Notes: a model not told the origin generated them from the letters alone. Numbered from the stretch's first letter, positions 46,296 to 56,243 are shown. The stretch: 64,000 bases of DNA from Comamonas thiooxydans (GCF_000964545.1 NZ_BBVD01000011.1:84031-148030), one strand, 5' to 3'. Numbers and translations: made by a program.

Positions 46296-47795
46296 TCAGC
46301 AGTGTTCATTAAGCCATTGCTGAGCCAGCTCGCGTATGTCGTCGCTGGCATCGTGTTCAGCGGCATGCTCAATCGTGGCGCGCTGCGCTGCGCTGGCTTG
46401 TTTCCAATACCGCAGGCCCAGCATGGCCTGATAACGTACGTTTTCGTTGCGGTCGTGACTCAGGGCTTGTGCCAGTACAGGAGTGATGCGCCTGCCCGCG
46501 GCGGCCCCAAGGCTTCGCTCTCCCATGATGCAAGCCGCATGAACGCGCACCAGAGCGTGAACGGACTGCAGAGCGAGCAGGGCTTGCTCCAAATCCTCAA
46601 CCCGAAGGCTGCAATAACCGGTTCCGGGTGATAGCTCTTCATTCAGCGCCTGGGTCAAGGCCGGATGCTTGAGGTCGAGCGCCCGCTCCAGCGGCGCATA
46701 GTCAAGGTGCAGGGCCGTGGTGCCTGGCTTGCTGTTCCAGGAACGGTAGGGATAGGCAATGCCTTGCGCGATTCTGTCCACAGGCACGGCCGTGGTGCCT
46801 ATTTGCTGCTGCAGCCATTCCTGGTCACCTAACGACCCCAAGGCACTGGCGCACCAGCCTCGCTCGCTTTCTTCCCGGGTGCTGCGGATGGGGGCCTGAA
46901 CCTGCTGACGCAGTGCAGTCAGTACCTGTTCGTCTCGGTAAGCTATCTGGGCCAGCAACATGGCCGCGCGCCACTGTTTGCCAGGCCGATTCAGCATGGG
47001 CAGCAGCGCATGGGCCACCTGGCTGTGATTCATGACAAGCAGCGCAGTCTCGGCCTCTTCCCCCAGCAATTGCGCCTCTTTTGGGCTCAGTCCCGGTTCC
47101 GGGCACCCGATACCTTCAAGACAGCTCAGATGGTATTGCAGCTGTTGAGCGGGGGAGAGCGCGGCAACTCTGGCGCGTCTTTGCGCTTGCTGGTCATGGC
47201 CGGGAAACAATGCAAGAAAGCGTGCCTCCCCCATGCTCTCGCGTGCCATGGCTTCGCATTCCTGAGTGTCTTCCACATAGATCAGCACCGCAAACTCTGG
47301 AGTGAGCTGGCCGGACCAGGGCGATTTTTGGCAGGCTTTGGTCAGTTGCTTGCAGATGCGGATCAGCGCCTTGATCAGCTGCGCCTCGGTACGCAACCAG
47401 TGGGCAGGCGTGCTTTTATTGGCCTCGGCCAGCAAGGCTTGTTCCAGTTGCTCCAACTCCTGAGAGTCCGAGGCTGAATCCAGCTCCTCCCATTCCCAAT
47501 CCGGCGGGTTCCAGCGCAGAGTGCCCAACTGGCCGGTATCCAGGTCGAATTCGGACAAGCGACCCTGCGGCTCGGGGGCATTCACCATTTGTGAATAAGC
47601 CTGCTCGCTATTGGCAGACAGCGTGGGTAGGTAAATGGGGCCGTCCTCCTCGCGGTACAGGCCGTTCAGTGCCAGTGCGTAGATGCTTTCTTGAGGGTTC
47701 GCGGCCAGGAACGCCTGAGCATCTTGCCAGTAGATGCTGAATAAAGTCTGTTCAAACTGCTTCCAGTCCAGCGATGCAGAAGTTGTGGCAACCAT
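46296..47795 (-). CDS. DUF4303-like N-terminal domain fused to HEAT-like repeats
   Basis: A 499-aa protein. Residues 1-175 contain ESIYALALNGLYREEDGPIY and LRWNPPDWEWEELD, which I recognise as DUF4303-like. After about residue 200 it is helical, with HEAT-type repeats (AHALLPMLNRPGKQWRAAML, VRYQAMLGLRYWKQAS, DIRELAQQWLNEHC). The family has no established function. Its place beside a PoNi-like gene suggests a toxin-neutralising or secretion-linked role; this is inference. It lies 15 bases downstream of metY. Confidence 0.72.
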   Translation of the reverse strand: MVATTSASLDWKQFEQTLFSIYWQDAQAFLAANPQESIYALALNGLYREEDGPIYLPTLSANSEQAYSQMVNAPEPQGRLSEFDLDTGQLGTLRWNPPDWEWEELDSASDSQELEQLEQALLAEANKSTPAHWLRTEAQLIKALIRICKQLTKACQKSPWSGQLTPEFAVLIYVEDTQECEAMARESMGEARFLALFPGHDQQAQRRARVAALSPAQQLQYHLSCLEGIGCPEPGLSPKEAQLLGEEAETALLVMNHSQVAHALLPMLNRPGKQWRAAMLLAQIAYRDEQVLTALRQQVQAPIRSTREESERGWCASALGSLGDQEWLQQQIGTTAVPVDRIAQGIAYPYRSWNSKPGTTALHLDYAPLERALDLKHPALTQALNEELSPGTGYCSLRVEDLEQALLALQSVHALVRVHAACIMGERSLGAAAGRRITPVLAQALSHDRNENVRYQAMLGLRYWKQASAAQRATIEHAAEHDASDDIRELAQQWLNEHC

Positions 47796-47810
47796 GTTTG
47801 TTCAGGTCTC

Positions 47811-49109
47811 TCAGGCTGCTTTCTCGGCCGCCTTCAGCGCGCGCTTGAGGTCGTCGATCAGGTCGTCGGCGTCTTCCAGGCCGATCGACAGGCGGATCGT
47901 TCCCTGGCCTATGCCGGCCTGGGCCAGGGCCTCGTCGCTCATGCGGAAATGCGTGGTGCTGGCAGGGTGGATCACCAGCGAGCGGCAGTCGCCCACATTG
48001 GCCAGATGGCTGAAGACCTTCAGCGTTTCGATGAACTTCTTGCCCTGGTTGCGGTTGCCGGCAATGTCAAAGCTGAACACCGAGCCGGCGCCGCGCGGCA
48101 GCAGCTTCCTGGCCAGGGCGTGCGAGGCATGGGTCTCCAGCATGGGGTGGCCCACGCGGCTGACCAGCGGGTGGCTGGCGAGGAACTGCACCACTTTTTC
48201 GGTGTTGCGCATATGGCGCTCCATGCGCAGCGGCAGAGTCTCTATGCCTTGCAGGATCAGCCAGGCGCTGTGCGGGCTCATGCAGGCGCCGAAGTCACGC
48301 AGGCCTTCGCGGCGAGCGCGCAGCAAAAATGCACCCGTGGTGGACTCCTCGCTGAACACCATGTTGTGAAAGCCGTCATAGGGCTGGGTCAGCTCGGGAA
48401 AGCGCCCCGATTTTTCCCAGTCGAAGCTGCCGCCATCGACGACGATGCCGCCGATCACCGTGCCGTGGCCGGACAGGAACTTGGTGGCCGAGTGATAGAC
48501 GATGTCCGCGCCATGCTCGAAAGGCTTGATCAGCCAGGGCGAGGTCAGCGTCGAGTCCACCAGCAGCGGCACGCCGGCTTCGTGGGCGATCTGGCTGACC
48601 GTGGGAATGTCCAGCACATCGAGTCCGGGGTTGCCCACGGTCTCGCCAAAGAACAGCTTGGTGTTGGGGCGCACCGCAGCCTTCCAGCCATCGATGTCGC
48701 CTGGCTTGACGAAGGTAGTCTCTATGCCGAAGCGCGCCAGCGTGTAGTGCAGCAGGTTCTGCGAGCCGCCATACAGGGCCGTGCTGGCCACGATATGGCT
48801 GCCCGCGCCCATCAGCGTGGCAATCGACAGGTGCAGCGCCGCCTGGCCGCTGGCCACGGCAATTGCGCCCACGCCGCCTTCCAGGGCCGAGACGCGTTGC
48901 TCGAGCACCGCGTTGGTGGGATTGGAGATGCGGCTGTAGACGTGGCCGGGGCGCTCCAGATTGAACAGGCTGGCCGCGTGGTCGCTGGATTCGAAGACAA
49001 AGGACGTCGTCAGATGGATGGGTACGGCACGTGCGCCGGTGGCGGGGTCGGGCTGGGCGCCTGCATGCAGGCTCAGGGTGTCAAAGCCGGGGTCAGAGTA
49101 GCCGGGCAT
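47811..49109 (-). CDS. metY: O-acetylhomoserine aminocarboxypropyltransferase (MetY-type)
   Basis: PLP enzyme that makes homocysteine or methionine precursors from O-acetylhomoserine and sulfide. The 432-aa protein has the Cys/Met-metabolism PLP signature, with Lys210 in YHSATKFLSGHG and GHVYSRISNPTNAVLE near the N-terminus. The start at ATG 49109 has GGAG upstream. It is the first gene of the minus-strand run that continues into the DUF4303, hydrolase and PoNi genes, an unusual operon partner for these. Confidence 0.94.
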   Translation of the reverse strand: MPGYSDPGFDTLSLHAGAQPDPATGARAVPIHLTTSFVFESSDHAASLFNLERPGHVYSRISNPTNAVLEQRVSALEGGVGAIAVASGQAALHLSIATLMGAGSHIVASTALYGGSQNLLHYTLARFGIETTFVKPGDIDGWKAAVRPNTKLFFGETVGNPGLDVLDIPTVSQIAHEAGVPLLVDSTLTSPWLIKPFEHGADIVYHSATKFLSGHGTVIGGIVVDGGSFDWEKSGRFPELTQPYDGFHNMVFSEESTTGAFLLRARREGLRDFGACMSPHSAWLILQGIETLPLRMERHMRNTEKVVQFLASHPLVSRVGHPMLETHASHALARKLLPRGAGSVFSFDIAGNRNQGKKFIETLKVFSHLANVGDCRSLVIHPASTTHFRMSDEALAQAGIGQGTIRLSIGLEDADDLIDDLKRALKAAEKAA

Positions 49110-49190
49110 GTTTTGTCTCCATGGCTGGTTTTGATCGACGCAATGTGTGATCGAGCACGCAATCAAATATCGATTTGGTCGGATAGACGA

Positions 49191-49210
49191 ATGAATATGT
49201 GGAAATTCAT
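49191..49210. promoter_or_regulatory. Inverted repeat ATGAAT/ATTCAT in the metY-CBS divergent gap
   Basis: ATGAAT (49191-49196) and ATTCAT (49205-49210) are 8 bases apart in an AT-rich stretch between the divergent metY and CBS genes. It resembles the two halves of a MetR-type site (TGAA...TTCA) but the spacing is larger than usual, so the assignment is only a suggestion. Confidence 0.35.
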
Positions 49211-49362
49211 ATGTTTCGTCATTGATTTAGTTTTTCTCAATGCAAGCCATTGTGGGCTATATTTGTGCACGCACCTGCATTCTGTGCAAAGCGATGCCGC
49301 ATGTGCTGACACATGCAGGACAAAAGCTGCCACAGCGTGCCAAACAGATTCGGAGAACAGCA

Positions 49363-49815
49363 ATGAAAGTTAGTGACATCCTGCGCGTCAAAGGCAATAC
49401 CCTGTACACGGTGTCGCCCGACGAAAGCCTGGCCGCGGCGGTGCAGGTGATGTCGGAGAAGGACATTGGCTCGCTGGTCGTGATGGATCACGGCGATGTG
49501 GTGGGCATGCTCACCTTCCGCGAAGTGATCCAGGGCTTTGTGAAGACCGGCGGCGTGGAGAACATCTCCGTGCGCGGCGCCATGGACGACTCGCCCATGA
49601 CCTGCACCATGGAAACTGATATGGACGAGGTGCGCCGCATGATGCTGGACCGCCATGCGCGCTATATGCCCGTGATGGACAAGCGCATGCTGATGGGCGT
49701 GATCTCGCTGTACGACGTGGCCAAGGCCGTGGTGGACAGCCAGAACTTCGAGAACCGCATGCTCAAGGCCTATATCCGCGACTGGCCCGAAGGCGAGCGC
49801 CAGGGCGCCGAATAA
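49363..49815 (+). CDS. Tandem CBS-domain protein
   Basis: A 150-aa protein made of two CBS domains (LYTVSPDESLAAAVQVMSEK and CTMETDMDEVRRMML...YMPVMD). CBS pairs bind adenosine nucleotides and usually regulate a partner. ATG 49363 with GGAG 8 nt upstream is chosen; longer upstream frames lack support. A strong terminator follows. No partner enzyme is adjacent. Confidence 0.92.
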   Translation: MKVSDILRVKGNTLYTVSPDESLAAAVQVMSEKDIGSLVVMDHGDVVGMLTFREVIQGFVKTGGVENISVRGAMDDSPMTCTMETDMDEVRRMMLDRHARYMPVMDKRMLMGVISLYDVAKAVVDSQNFENRMLKAYIRDWPEGERQGAE

Positions 49816-49832
49816 GCCCGCTTTTGCTGCAG

Positions 49833-49854
49833 ACCCCGCCGAGGCGGGGTTTTT
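49833..49854 (+). terminator. Intrinsic terminator after the CBS gene
   Basis: ACCCCGC (49833-49839) pairs with GCGGGGT (49844-49850) around CGAG, followed by T4. Confidence 0.88.
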
Positions 49855-49896
49855 CATGTCCAGCCTGATGTGCTCTGCAGGCGACGCAGCGCTGCC

Positions 49897-50163
49897 TTAT
49901 GGCTGTCGGTCGGCTGGGCTGTGCGGGCTCTGCAATACAGTTGTTGGCGACTTTGCCTTGCGCAGACCCTTGAGTAGCAGCCCCACAAAGCACAGCACGG
50001 CGACACCCAGGCCCACCATCATGCCGATCACGGCCTTGCCGTAGCCGCAGGCATACTGGCCCGCGCAGCGCGACGGTGCAAATTCGAAGAACAGCAGACC
50101 GCCGACGCCGCCGATCACCACGGACACCAGGGCCGAGGCCAGAATAAACGCAAGTTTGAGCAT
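49897..50163 (-). CDS. Small membrane protein of unknown function
   Basis: An 88-aa protein with two hydrophobic helices (FILASALVSVVIGGVGGLLFF and AVIGMMVGLGVAVLCFVGLLL). The loop between them holds two Cys (SRCAGQYACGYG), possibly a periplasmic disulfide. No family is recognised. The hydrophobic pattern and high third-position GC support a real gene, but the ribosome-binding site is weak. It is divergent from aroC. Confidence 0.6.
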   Translation of the reverse strand: MLKLAFILASALVSVVIGGVGGLLFFEFAPSRCAGQYACGYGKAVIGMMVGLGVAVLCFVGLLLKGLRKAKSPTTVLQSPHSPADRQP

Positions 50164-50230
50164 GGTGAAAAGACTTTAGGCAGGACAGTGTGCAGCCGTC
50201 AATCATCACTTCAACGATAATCGGCAGCCT

Positions 50231-51328
50231 ATGAGCGGCAATACCTTCGGCACAATTTTCACGGTCACCAATTTCGGTGAGTCCCACGGCCCGGCCATTG
50301 GCTGTGTGATTGACGGCTGCCCTCCGGGCATGGCCTTGAGCGAGGCGGACATCCAGCATGATCTGGATCGACGTCGCCCCGGCACCAGCAAGTTCGTCAC
50401 CCAGCGCAACGAGCCCGATGCCGTGGAGATTCTCTCCGGCGTCTATGAAGGCAAGACCACGGGCACGCCGATTGCGCTGCTGATCCGCAACACCGACCAG
50501 CGCAGCAAGGATTACTCCAATATCGCACAGAGCTTTCGTCCCGGTCATGCCGACTATGCCTATTTCCAGAAGTATGGCATCCGCGATCCGCGCGGCGGCG
50601 GTCGCTCCTCGGCACGCCTGACGGCGCCCACCGTGGCCGCGGGTGCCGTGGCCAAGAAATGGCTCAAGGAAAAGTTCGGCACCGAGTTCCGCGCCTGCAT
50701 GACCCAGATCGGCGAGCTGTCCATAGGCTTCGAGAGCTGGGAGCATGTGCCGAACAATCCCTTTTTTGCGCCTGTGGCCGATGTGAGCCGCTTCGAGGAA
50801 TACATGGAGCAGCTGCGCAAGAGCGGCGATTCCTGCGGTGCGGCGCTGCGTGTGAACGCCAGCAATATGCCGGTCGGCCTGGGCCAGCCCCTGTATGACC
50901 GCCTGGACGCCGACATCGCCTACGCCATGATGGGTCTGAACGCCGTCAAGGCCGTGGAGATCGGCGCAGGCTTTGACAGCGTGGCCCAGCGTGGCACCAC
51001 GCATGGCGATTCGCTGAGCCCCGAGGGTTTCCGCAGCAATAACGCGGGCGGTATCGTGGGCGGCATCAGCACCGGCCAGGATCTGGAAGTGCGCATCGGC
51101 ATCAAGCCCACCAGCTCCATCATCACGCCGCGTGAGTCCATAGATGTGCACGGCCAGAGCACCGAAGTCATCACCAAGGGGCGCCACGACCCCTGCGTGG
51201 GTATCCGCGCCGCGCCGATTGCCGAGGCGCTGCTGGCGCTGGTGGTGATGGACCATGCGCTGCGCCACCGTGCGCAAAATGCCGATGTGGATTCCGGCCT
51301 GGCCCCGATTCCGGCATCGGCCGCCTGA
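50231..51328 (+). CDS. aroC: Chorismate synthase
   Basis: Last enzyme of the shikimate pathway, using reduced FMN. The 365-aa protein begins [20 protein letters not shown]. It has the three conserved segments [25 protein letters not shown] and the later [14 protein letters not shown]. The C-terminal half is complete. Length is normal for the FMN reductase-independent bacterial type. Confidence 0.98.
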   Translation: MSGNTFGTIFTVTNFGESHGPAIGCVIDGCPPGMALSEADIQHDLDRRRPGTSKFVTQRNEPDAVEILSGVYEGKTTGTPIALLIRNTDQRSKDYSNIAQSFRPGHADYAYFQKYGIRDPRGGGRSSARLTAPTVAAGAVAKKWLKEKFGTEFRACMTQIGELSIGFESWEHVPNNPFFAPVADVSRFEEYMEQLRKSGDSCGAALRVNASNMPVGLGQPLYDRLDADIAYAMMGLNAVKAVEIGAGFDSVAQRGTTHGDSLSPEGFRSNNAGGIVGGISTGQDLEVRIGIKPTSSIITPRESIDVHGQSTEVITKGRHDPCVGIRAAPIAEALLALVVMDHALRHRAQNADVDSGLAPIPASAA

Positions 51329-51378
51329 CATCGCCCAGACCTCTTTGTGCGTTAAAACCTCTGACTCAGGAGAGTCCG

Positions 51379-53214
51379 ATGGTTTCAGCTGACAAAAAAC
51401 CGGATCAACGCCAGCCTCGCGCCCTGTCGCCAGGCTGGCGTTGCGCTTTGCGCAATGCCTTCCGCCCCATGTGCGCTGGGCTGCTCGTGCTGGGTTTGAG
51501 TGCTTGCGGTGGCGGTGCGCTCAGGCCGGCCAGCATGGAGATCACCTTGCTGGGCTTCAATGACCTGCACGGCCATCTGGAGCCGCCCAGACTGGCCGTG
51601 ACGGCCCAGAACGCGCAGGGGCAGAACATTGCCGTGCCCGCTGGCGGCGTGGCCTATATGGCCCGGGCCATCGCCCAGCGCCGCCAGGCCAGCCGCCATG
51701 TGGCGCTGGTCACGGCCGGGGACATGATAGGGGCCTCGCCCATGGTCTCTGCACTGTTTCTCGATGAGCCGACGATAGAAGTTCTTAACCTCATGCGGGT
51801 GGACTTCGCGGCCACCGGCAATCACGAATACGACCAGGGCGTGGCCGAGCTGCTGCGCATGCAGCATGGGGGCTGCGAGAAGTTCACCAGCAAGCAGCCA
51901 TGCCAGATCAGCCAGCCCTTCAAGGGGGCGGAGTTCCCGTTTCTCGCGGCCAATACGCTGCGTGAAGACGGCCGGCCGCTGTTTCCTGCGACCGGGCTGA
52001 AGTTCTTCGAGCAGGACGGTCTGCGCATAGGCGTGGGCTTCATCGGCATGACACTCAGGAACACGCCGCATATGGTGCGCCCCAGCGGGGTCGAGGGGCT
52101 GACGTTTGCCGACGAGGCGCAGACGGCGAATGCGCTGATCCCGCAGCTGAGGGCGCAGGGCGCCGATGTGATCGTGGTGCTGATCCATGAGGGCGGGGCC
52201 ACCACTTCGGGCCTGCAGGACGATAGCTGCCAAGGGCTGTCTGGCGCCATCGTGCCGATTCTGGAGCAGCTCTCCGGCGAGGTCGATGTGGTGATCTCCG
52301 GCCATACCCATCGCTCCTATATCTGCGATTACGCCAGGGTGAATGCCCGCAAGCCGTTCTTGCTGACCAGCGCGGGTCAGTACGGCACGCTGCTGACCGA
52401 AGTCAGACTGACGGTGGATGCGCGCACACGCCGCGTCAGCCGCAAATCGGCGCACCAGACCATCGTGCAGGGCGAGGCCTATCGCAGCGCTGCCGGTCTG
52501 GTGAGTCTGCAGCCCGAATTCCCGGTCCTTGATGCCGACGCCCCTGTTGCTGCATTGGTGGCGCGCTACAAGGCTGCGGCGCGGCCGCTGGCCGAGGCCG
52601 TTGCAGGGCAGCTGGCCGGGCCTGTCAGCCGCGTGCCGCAAGCCAATGGCGAAAGCGTGATGGGGCGCATCGTGGCCGACGCCATACTTGCGGCCACGCG
52701 CGATGTCGCCGCGGGCGGGGCACAGCTGGCCTTTGTGAACCCCGGCGGTGTGCGCGCCGACCTGCTGCCCGCGGCCGACGGCAGCGTGACTTATGGACAG
52801 TTGTTCAGCGTTCAGCCGTTCGGCAATACGCTGATGGTGATGAGTCTGACGGGCGAGCAGATTCGCCAGGCGCTGGAGCAGCAATTCGACAGTGGCAGCA
52901 ACACCGTGAATGCGCCACGCATCCTGCAGGTCTCCGAGGGCTTTAGCTACCGCTTTGACCGTCGCCTGCCCGCGGGCCGGCGCGTGAGCGAGTTGCGCCT
53001 CAACGGCCGGTTGCTCAAGATGTCACAGCGCTACCGCGTGGGACTGCAGAGCTACCTGGGCAGTGGCGGCGACAATTTCAGCATTTTCACGCAAGGCATC
53101 GACGTGGTGGGCGGCATGCTGGATCTGGATGCACTGGCGGAGCATGTACACGAACAAAGCCGCAGCGGGCCGATGGCGCTACCTTTGAAGGAGCGTGTTA
53201 CGCGTGTTCATTAA
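51379..53214 (+). CDS. 5'-nucleotidase lipoprotein (UshA-like metallophosphatase)
   Basis: A 611-aa protein with lipobox LSAC and lipidated Cys43. Metallophosphatase motifs are LLGFNDLHGHLEP, GNHEYDQG, and VISGHTHRSY. The C-terminal 5_nucleotid_C domain runs from about residue 395 (SRVPQANGESVMGRIVADAI). It likely dephosphorylates extracellular or periplasmic nucleotides for salvage. AGGAGAG precedes the ATG. It lies 50 bases after aroC. Confidence 0.93.
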   Translation: MVSADKKPDQRQPRALSPGWRCALRNAFRPMCAGLLVLGLSACGGGALRPASMEITLLGFNDLHGHLEPPRLAVTAQNAQGQNIAVPAGGVAYMARAIAQRRQASRHVALVTAGDMIGASPMVSALFLDEPTIEVLNLMRVDFAATGNHEYDQGVAELLRMQHGGCEKFTSKQPCQISQPFKGAEFPFLAANTLREDGRPLFPATGLKFFEQDGLRIGVGFIGMTLRNTPHMVRPSGVEGLTFADEAQTANALIPQLRAQGADVIVVLIHEGGATTSGLQDDSCQGLSGAIVPILEQLSGEVDVVISGHTHRSYICDYARVNARKPFLLTSAGQYGTLLTEVRLTVDARTRRVSRKSAHQTIVQGEAYRSAAGLVSLQPEFPVLDADAPVAALVARYKAAARPLAEAVAGQLAGPVSRVPQANGESVMGRIVADAILAATRDVAAGGAQLAFVNPGGVRADLLPAADGSVTYGQLFSVQPFGNTLMVMSLTGEQIRQALEQQFDSGSNTVNAPRILQVSEGFSYRFDRRLPAGRRVSELRLNGRLLKMSQRYRVGLQSYLGSGGDNFSIFTQGIDVVGGMLDLDALAEHVHEQSRSGPMALPLKERVTRVH

Positions 53215-53218
53215 GGAG

Positions 53219-53283
53219 ATCAGATAAAAACTTGTCTGATTTCCTTTTAGATCAGGCGCTAGATGCTCATTAGTTCATAGCTT
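53219..53283 (+). other. Weak terminator and partial repeat element after the 5'-nucleotidase gene
   Basis: ATCAGA (53219-53224) pairs with TCTGAT (53235-53240), followed by TTCCTTTT, a plausible weak terminator. Next, GGCGCTAGATGCTCATTAG...CATAGC (about 53255-53281) resembles the dispersed element family in part. No gene is present. Confidence 0.4.
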
Positions 53284-53307
53284 ATGCCTGCCATCAAGCG
53301 CGCAAAA

Positions 53308-53333
53308 CAAAAGCCACCCAAGGGTGGCTTTTG
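53308..53333. terminator. Bidirectional intrinsic terminator between the 5'-nucleotidase gene and nrdR
   Basis: CAAAAGCCACC pairs with GGTGGCTTTTG around CAAG. A and T runs are inside the stem ends, so it works on both strands for these convergent genes. Confidence 0.85.
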
Positions 53334-53358
53334 GCATGGCAAGGCACGGCGGTCAGGG

Positions 53359-53835
53359 CTAGGGCTTTTTGGCGGCCTTGGCCTTGGGGCTGCGAACCTC
53401 ATCCATGATGTTCTTGAAGTCGTCCACATCCTCGAAGCTGCGGTAGACGCTGGCAAAGCGGATATAGCCGACCTTGTCCAAGCCCTTGAGTTCATCCATC
53501 ACCAACTCGCCGAGGCGGCTGGAATCGATTTCACGCTGGCCCAGATTGAGCAGCCTGTCCTCAATGCGCTCTATGGCGGCATCTATGAGTTCGGTGCTCA
53601 CGGGACGCTTGCGCAGCGCGATCTGAAAAGAGCCTTGCAGCTTGGCGCGCTCGTATTCGATACGGCGGCCGTCTCTCTTGACCACGGTGGGAAAGCTGAC
53701 CTCGGGGCGCTCGTAGGTCGTGAAGCGCTTGTCGCAGCCGCCGCAGCGGCGGCGGCGGCGGATGAAGCCCCCGTCCTCGGACTCGCGGGTCTCAACCACT
53801 TGCGTGTCCGGATGGTTGCAGAAGGGGCACTTCAT
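53359..53835 (-). CDS. nrdR: Transcriptional repressor NrdR
   Basis: ATP/dATP-sensing zinc repressor of ribonucleotide reductase genes. The 158-aa protein has zinc ligands CPFC (Cys3, Cys6) and CGGC (Cys31, Cys34), and an ATP-cone domain starting near [18 protein letters not shown]. The C-terminus is a Lys-rich tail. It lies 21 bases after glyA in the same direction, the usual betaproteobacterial pairing. Confidence 0.98.
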   Translation of the reverse strand: MKCPFCNHPDTQVVETRESEDGGFIRRRRRCGGCDKRFTTYERPEVSFPTVVKRDGRRIEYERAKLQGSFQIALRKRPVSTELIDAAIERIEDRLLNLGQREIDSSRLGELVMDELKGLDKVGYIRFASVYRSFEDVDDFKNIMDEVRSPKAKAAKKP

Positions 53836-53856
53836 GACAGCTCAGCGCAGCAGGAT

Positions 53857-55104
<1,248 letters not shown>

Positions 55105-55144
55105 GGCAGTCCTGTGAACTTAGAAATTCCCTTGAGGCCAAGGG

Positions 55145-55290
55145 CTGCCCAGGCGAACGGCTGAAACGCTTGCAGGCTGCAGTCGCTGCGACCCTGGGCG
55201 GTACGCTCCCCGGTGGTTCACAGACCTTGCAGTCTGCCGGATTCCACGTCAGCGGCAGAAAATTCTGCGCCTATCGCCAGTTGCGTACAC
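55145..55290 (-). ncRNA. ZTP (pfl) riboswitch upstream of glyA
   Basis: Read on the minus strand, the RNA has P1 from GUACGC (55288-55283) with GCGUAC (55206-55201). AACUGGCG follows the 5' arm. P2 pairs GUGG with CCAC and is extended by the inner CAGAC/GUCUG stem. CCACCGGGGAGCGU sits just before the 3' arm. The final conserved part is GCCGUUCGCCUGGGCA (to about 55145). These match the ZTP riboswitch consensus known from glyA, purH and folD leaders. It senses the purine intermediate ZTP/ZMP, which signals low 10-formyl-tetrahydrofolate, and activates glyA. Confidence 0.9.
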
Positions 55291-55295
55291 CCGCT

Positions 55296-55324
55296 AGTGT
55301 AGCTGAGCTGGCATGGCTGAAGAA
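55296..55324 (-). promoter_or_regulatory. Candidate sigma-70 promoter of the glyA riboswitch
   Basis: On the minus strand, TTCTTC (plus 55324-55319) and TACACT (plus 55301-55296) are separated by exactly 17 bases. Transcription would begin near 55289, right at riboswitch stem P1. The -35 box is weak (3 of 6), the -10 fair (4 of 6). Confidence 0.5.
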
Positions 55325-55361
55325 CCTATGCCCGTTTTTCCCGCAGGACCTGGCCGGGGCA

Positions 55362-55387
55362 TAAAAAAAGCTGGCCGGAGCCAGCTT
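55362..55387 (-). terminator. Intrinsic terminator of the lytic transglycosylase gene
   Basis: On the minus strand AAGCTGGC pairs with GCCAGCTT around TCCG, followed by a T tract (plus A run 55363-55369). It separates this gene from the glyA promoter. Confidence 0.9.
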
Positions 55388-55409
55388 GAGAAATGCAGGG
55401 GTCTGTCGC

Positions 55410-56243
55410 TTAGAGGTTGGAGTTGGCCAGTGCCACTTGCTGAGCGTGAGAGACCTTGGTGGCTTCGTCGGACTTGGCCGTCATCAGCGGGCTGGCCTGC
55501 AGGCCCACGCCCTGGCGCAGACGCTGGTGTTCGGCAAGCACCTTGGCCGCATAGCCGCCGTCCGAAGGAAGATTGGCTGCACCCACGTAATAGCGCAGGC
55601 CACCCTCGATGGAGCCGGCGCGGGCAATGCATTCCTTGAGCACCTTGACGCCGACCTTGAGATTGGTCACTGGGTCGAAGGCAGCGTGCTGGCCGCCAAA
55701 GCTTTCGTACTTGTCGGTGTGCACGGAAGTCATCACCTGCATCAGGCCCTGGGCACCGACCGAACTTTGGGCAAACGGGTTGAAGCTCGATTCAATGGCC
55801 ATGATGGCCAGAATCAGCGTCGGATCCAGCTTGTTGGCTTTGCCCTGGACATAGGCTTCGCTGACCAGGGCGGCAATCGGCTCGGGCGCCACCCGGTATT
55901 TTTTGCTGAGCCAATAGGCCACAGCCGCCTGCTCCTTGGGCAGGTTCTTGGGGTTGACGGCCGTGGCGCGGTCGCTGGCGACGACGATGTTGGCGGAAGC
56001 AGGGGCTTCCTCCACTTCGGCGGCAGCCACCACGGTGCTGGCGGGCAGGCGTGTGTCGAGCCACTCGCGCAGCTCGGTTGCACCGGCCAGACGCAGGTCC
56101 GGACGAGAGATCAGAATCAGGGCCGAAATGGCCACGGCCAAGCCCAGCAGGGCGAAACCGTTGTGAGTAAGAGCAAGAAAACCGTGGGCCGTCTTATGGC
56201 CCAACGTTCGCGCAGAGGCGATTAATTTTCCTGACGCTGGCAT
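55410..56243 (-). CDS. Membrane-anchored lytic transglycosylase (SLT domain)
   Basis: A 277-aa protein with an N-terminal membrane anchor (FALLGLAVAISALILIS). The C-terminal SLT domain holds the catalytic Glu in AIMAIESSFNPFAQSSVGA and then GLMQVM, and ends near GGLRYYVGAANLPSDGGYAAKV. It cleaves peptidoglycan glycan strands in the periplasm. ATG 56243 is used, with AAAGGA 6 nt upstream. Upstream lie two further minus-strand terminators that do not belong to it. Confidence 0.92.
   Translation of the reverse strand: MPASGKLIASARTLGHKTAHGFLALTHNGFALLGLAVAISALILISRPDLRLAGATELREWLDTRLPASTVVAAAEVEEAPASANIVVASDRATAVNPKNLPKEQAAVAYWLSKKYRVAPEPIAALVSEAYVQGKANKLDPTLILAIMAIESSFNPFAQSSVGAQGLMQVMTSVHTDKYESFGGQHAAFDPVTNLKVGVKVLKECIARAGSIEGGLRYYVGAANLPSDGGYAAKVLAEHQRLRQGVGLQASPLMTAKSDEATKVSHAQQVALANSNL

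Noticed and set aside
46296..47795. Type VI secretion-associated TIGR02270 protein
   Set aside because: HEAT-like repeats fit loosely, but the N-terminal domain looks like DUF4303, and no secretion genes are nearby.
55105..55300. Glycine riboswitch before glyA
   Set aside because: Tandem glycine aptamer motifs are missing, while all ZTP aptamer parts are present.
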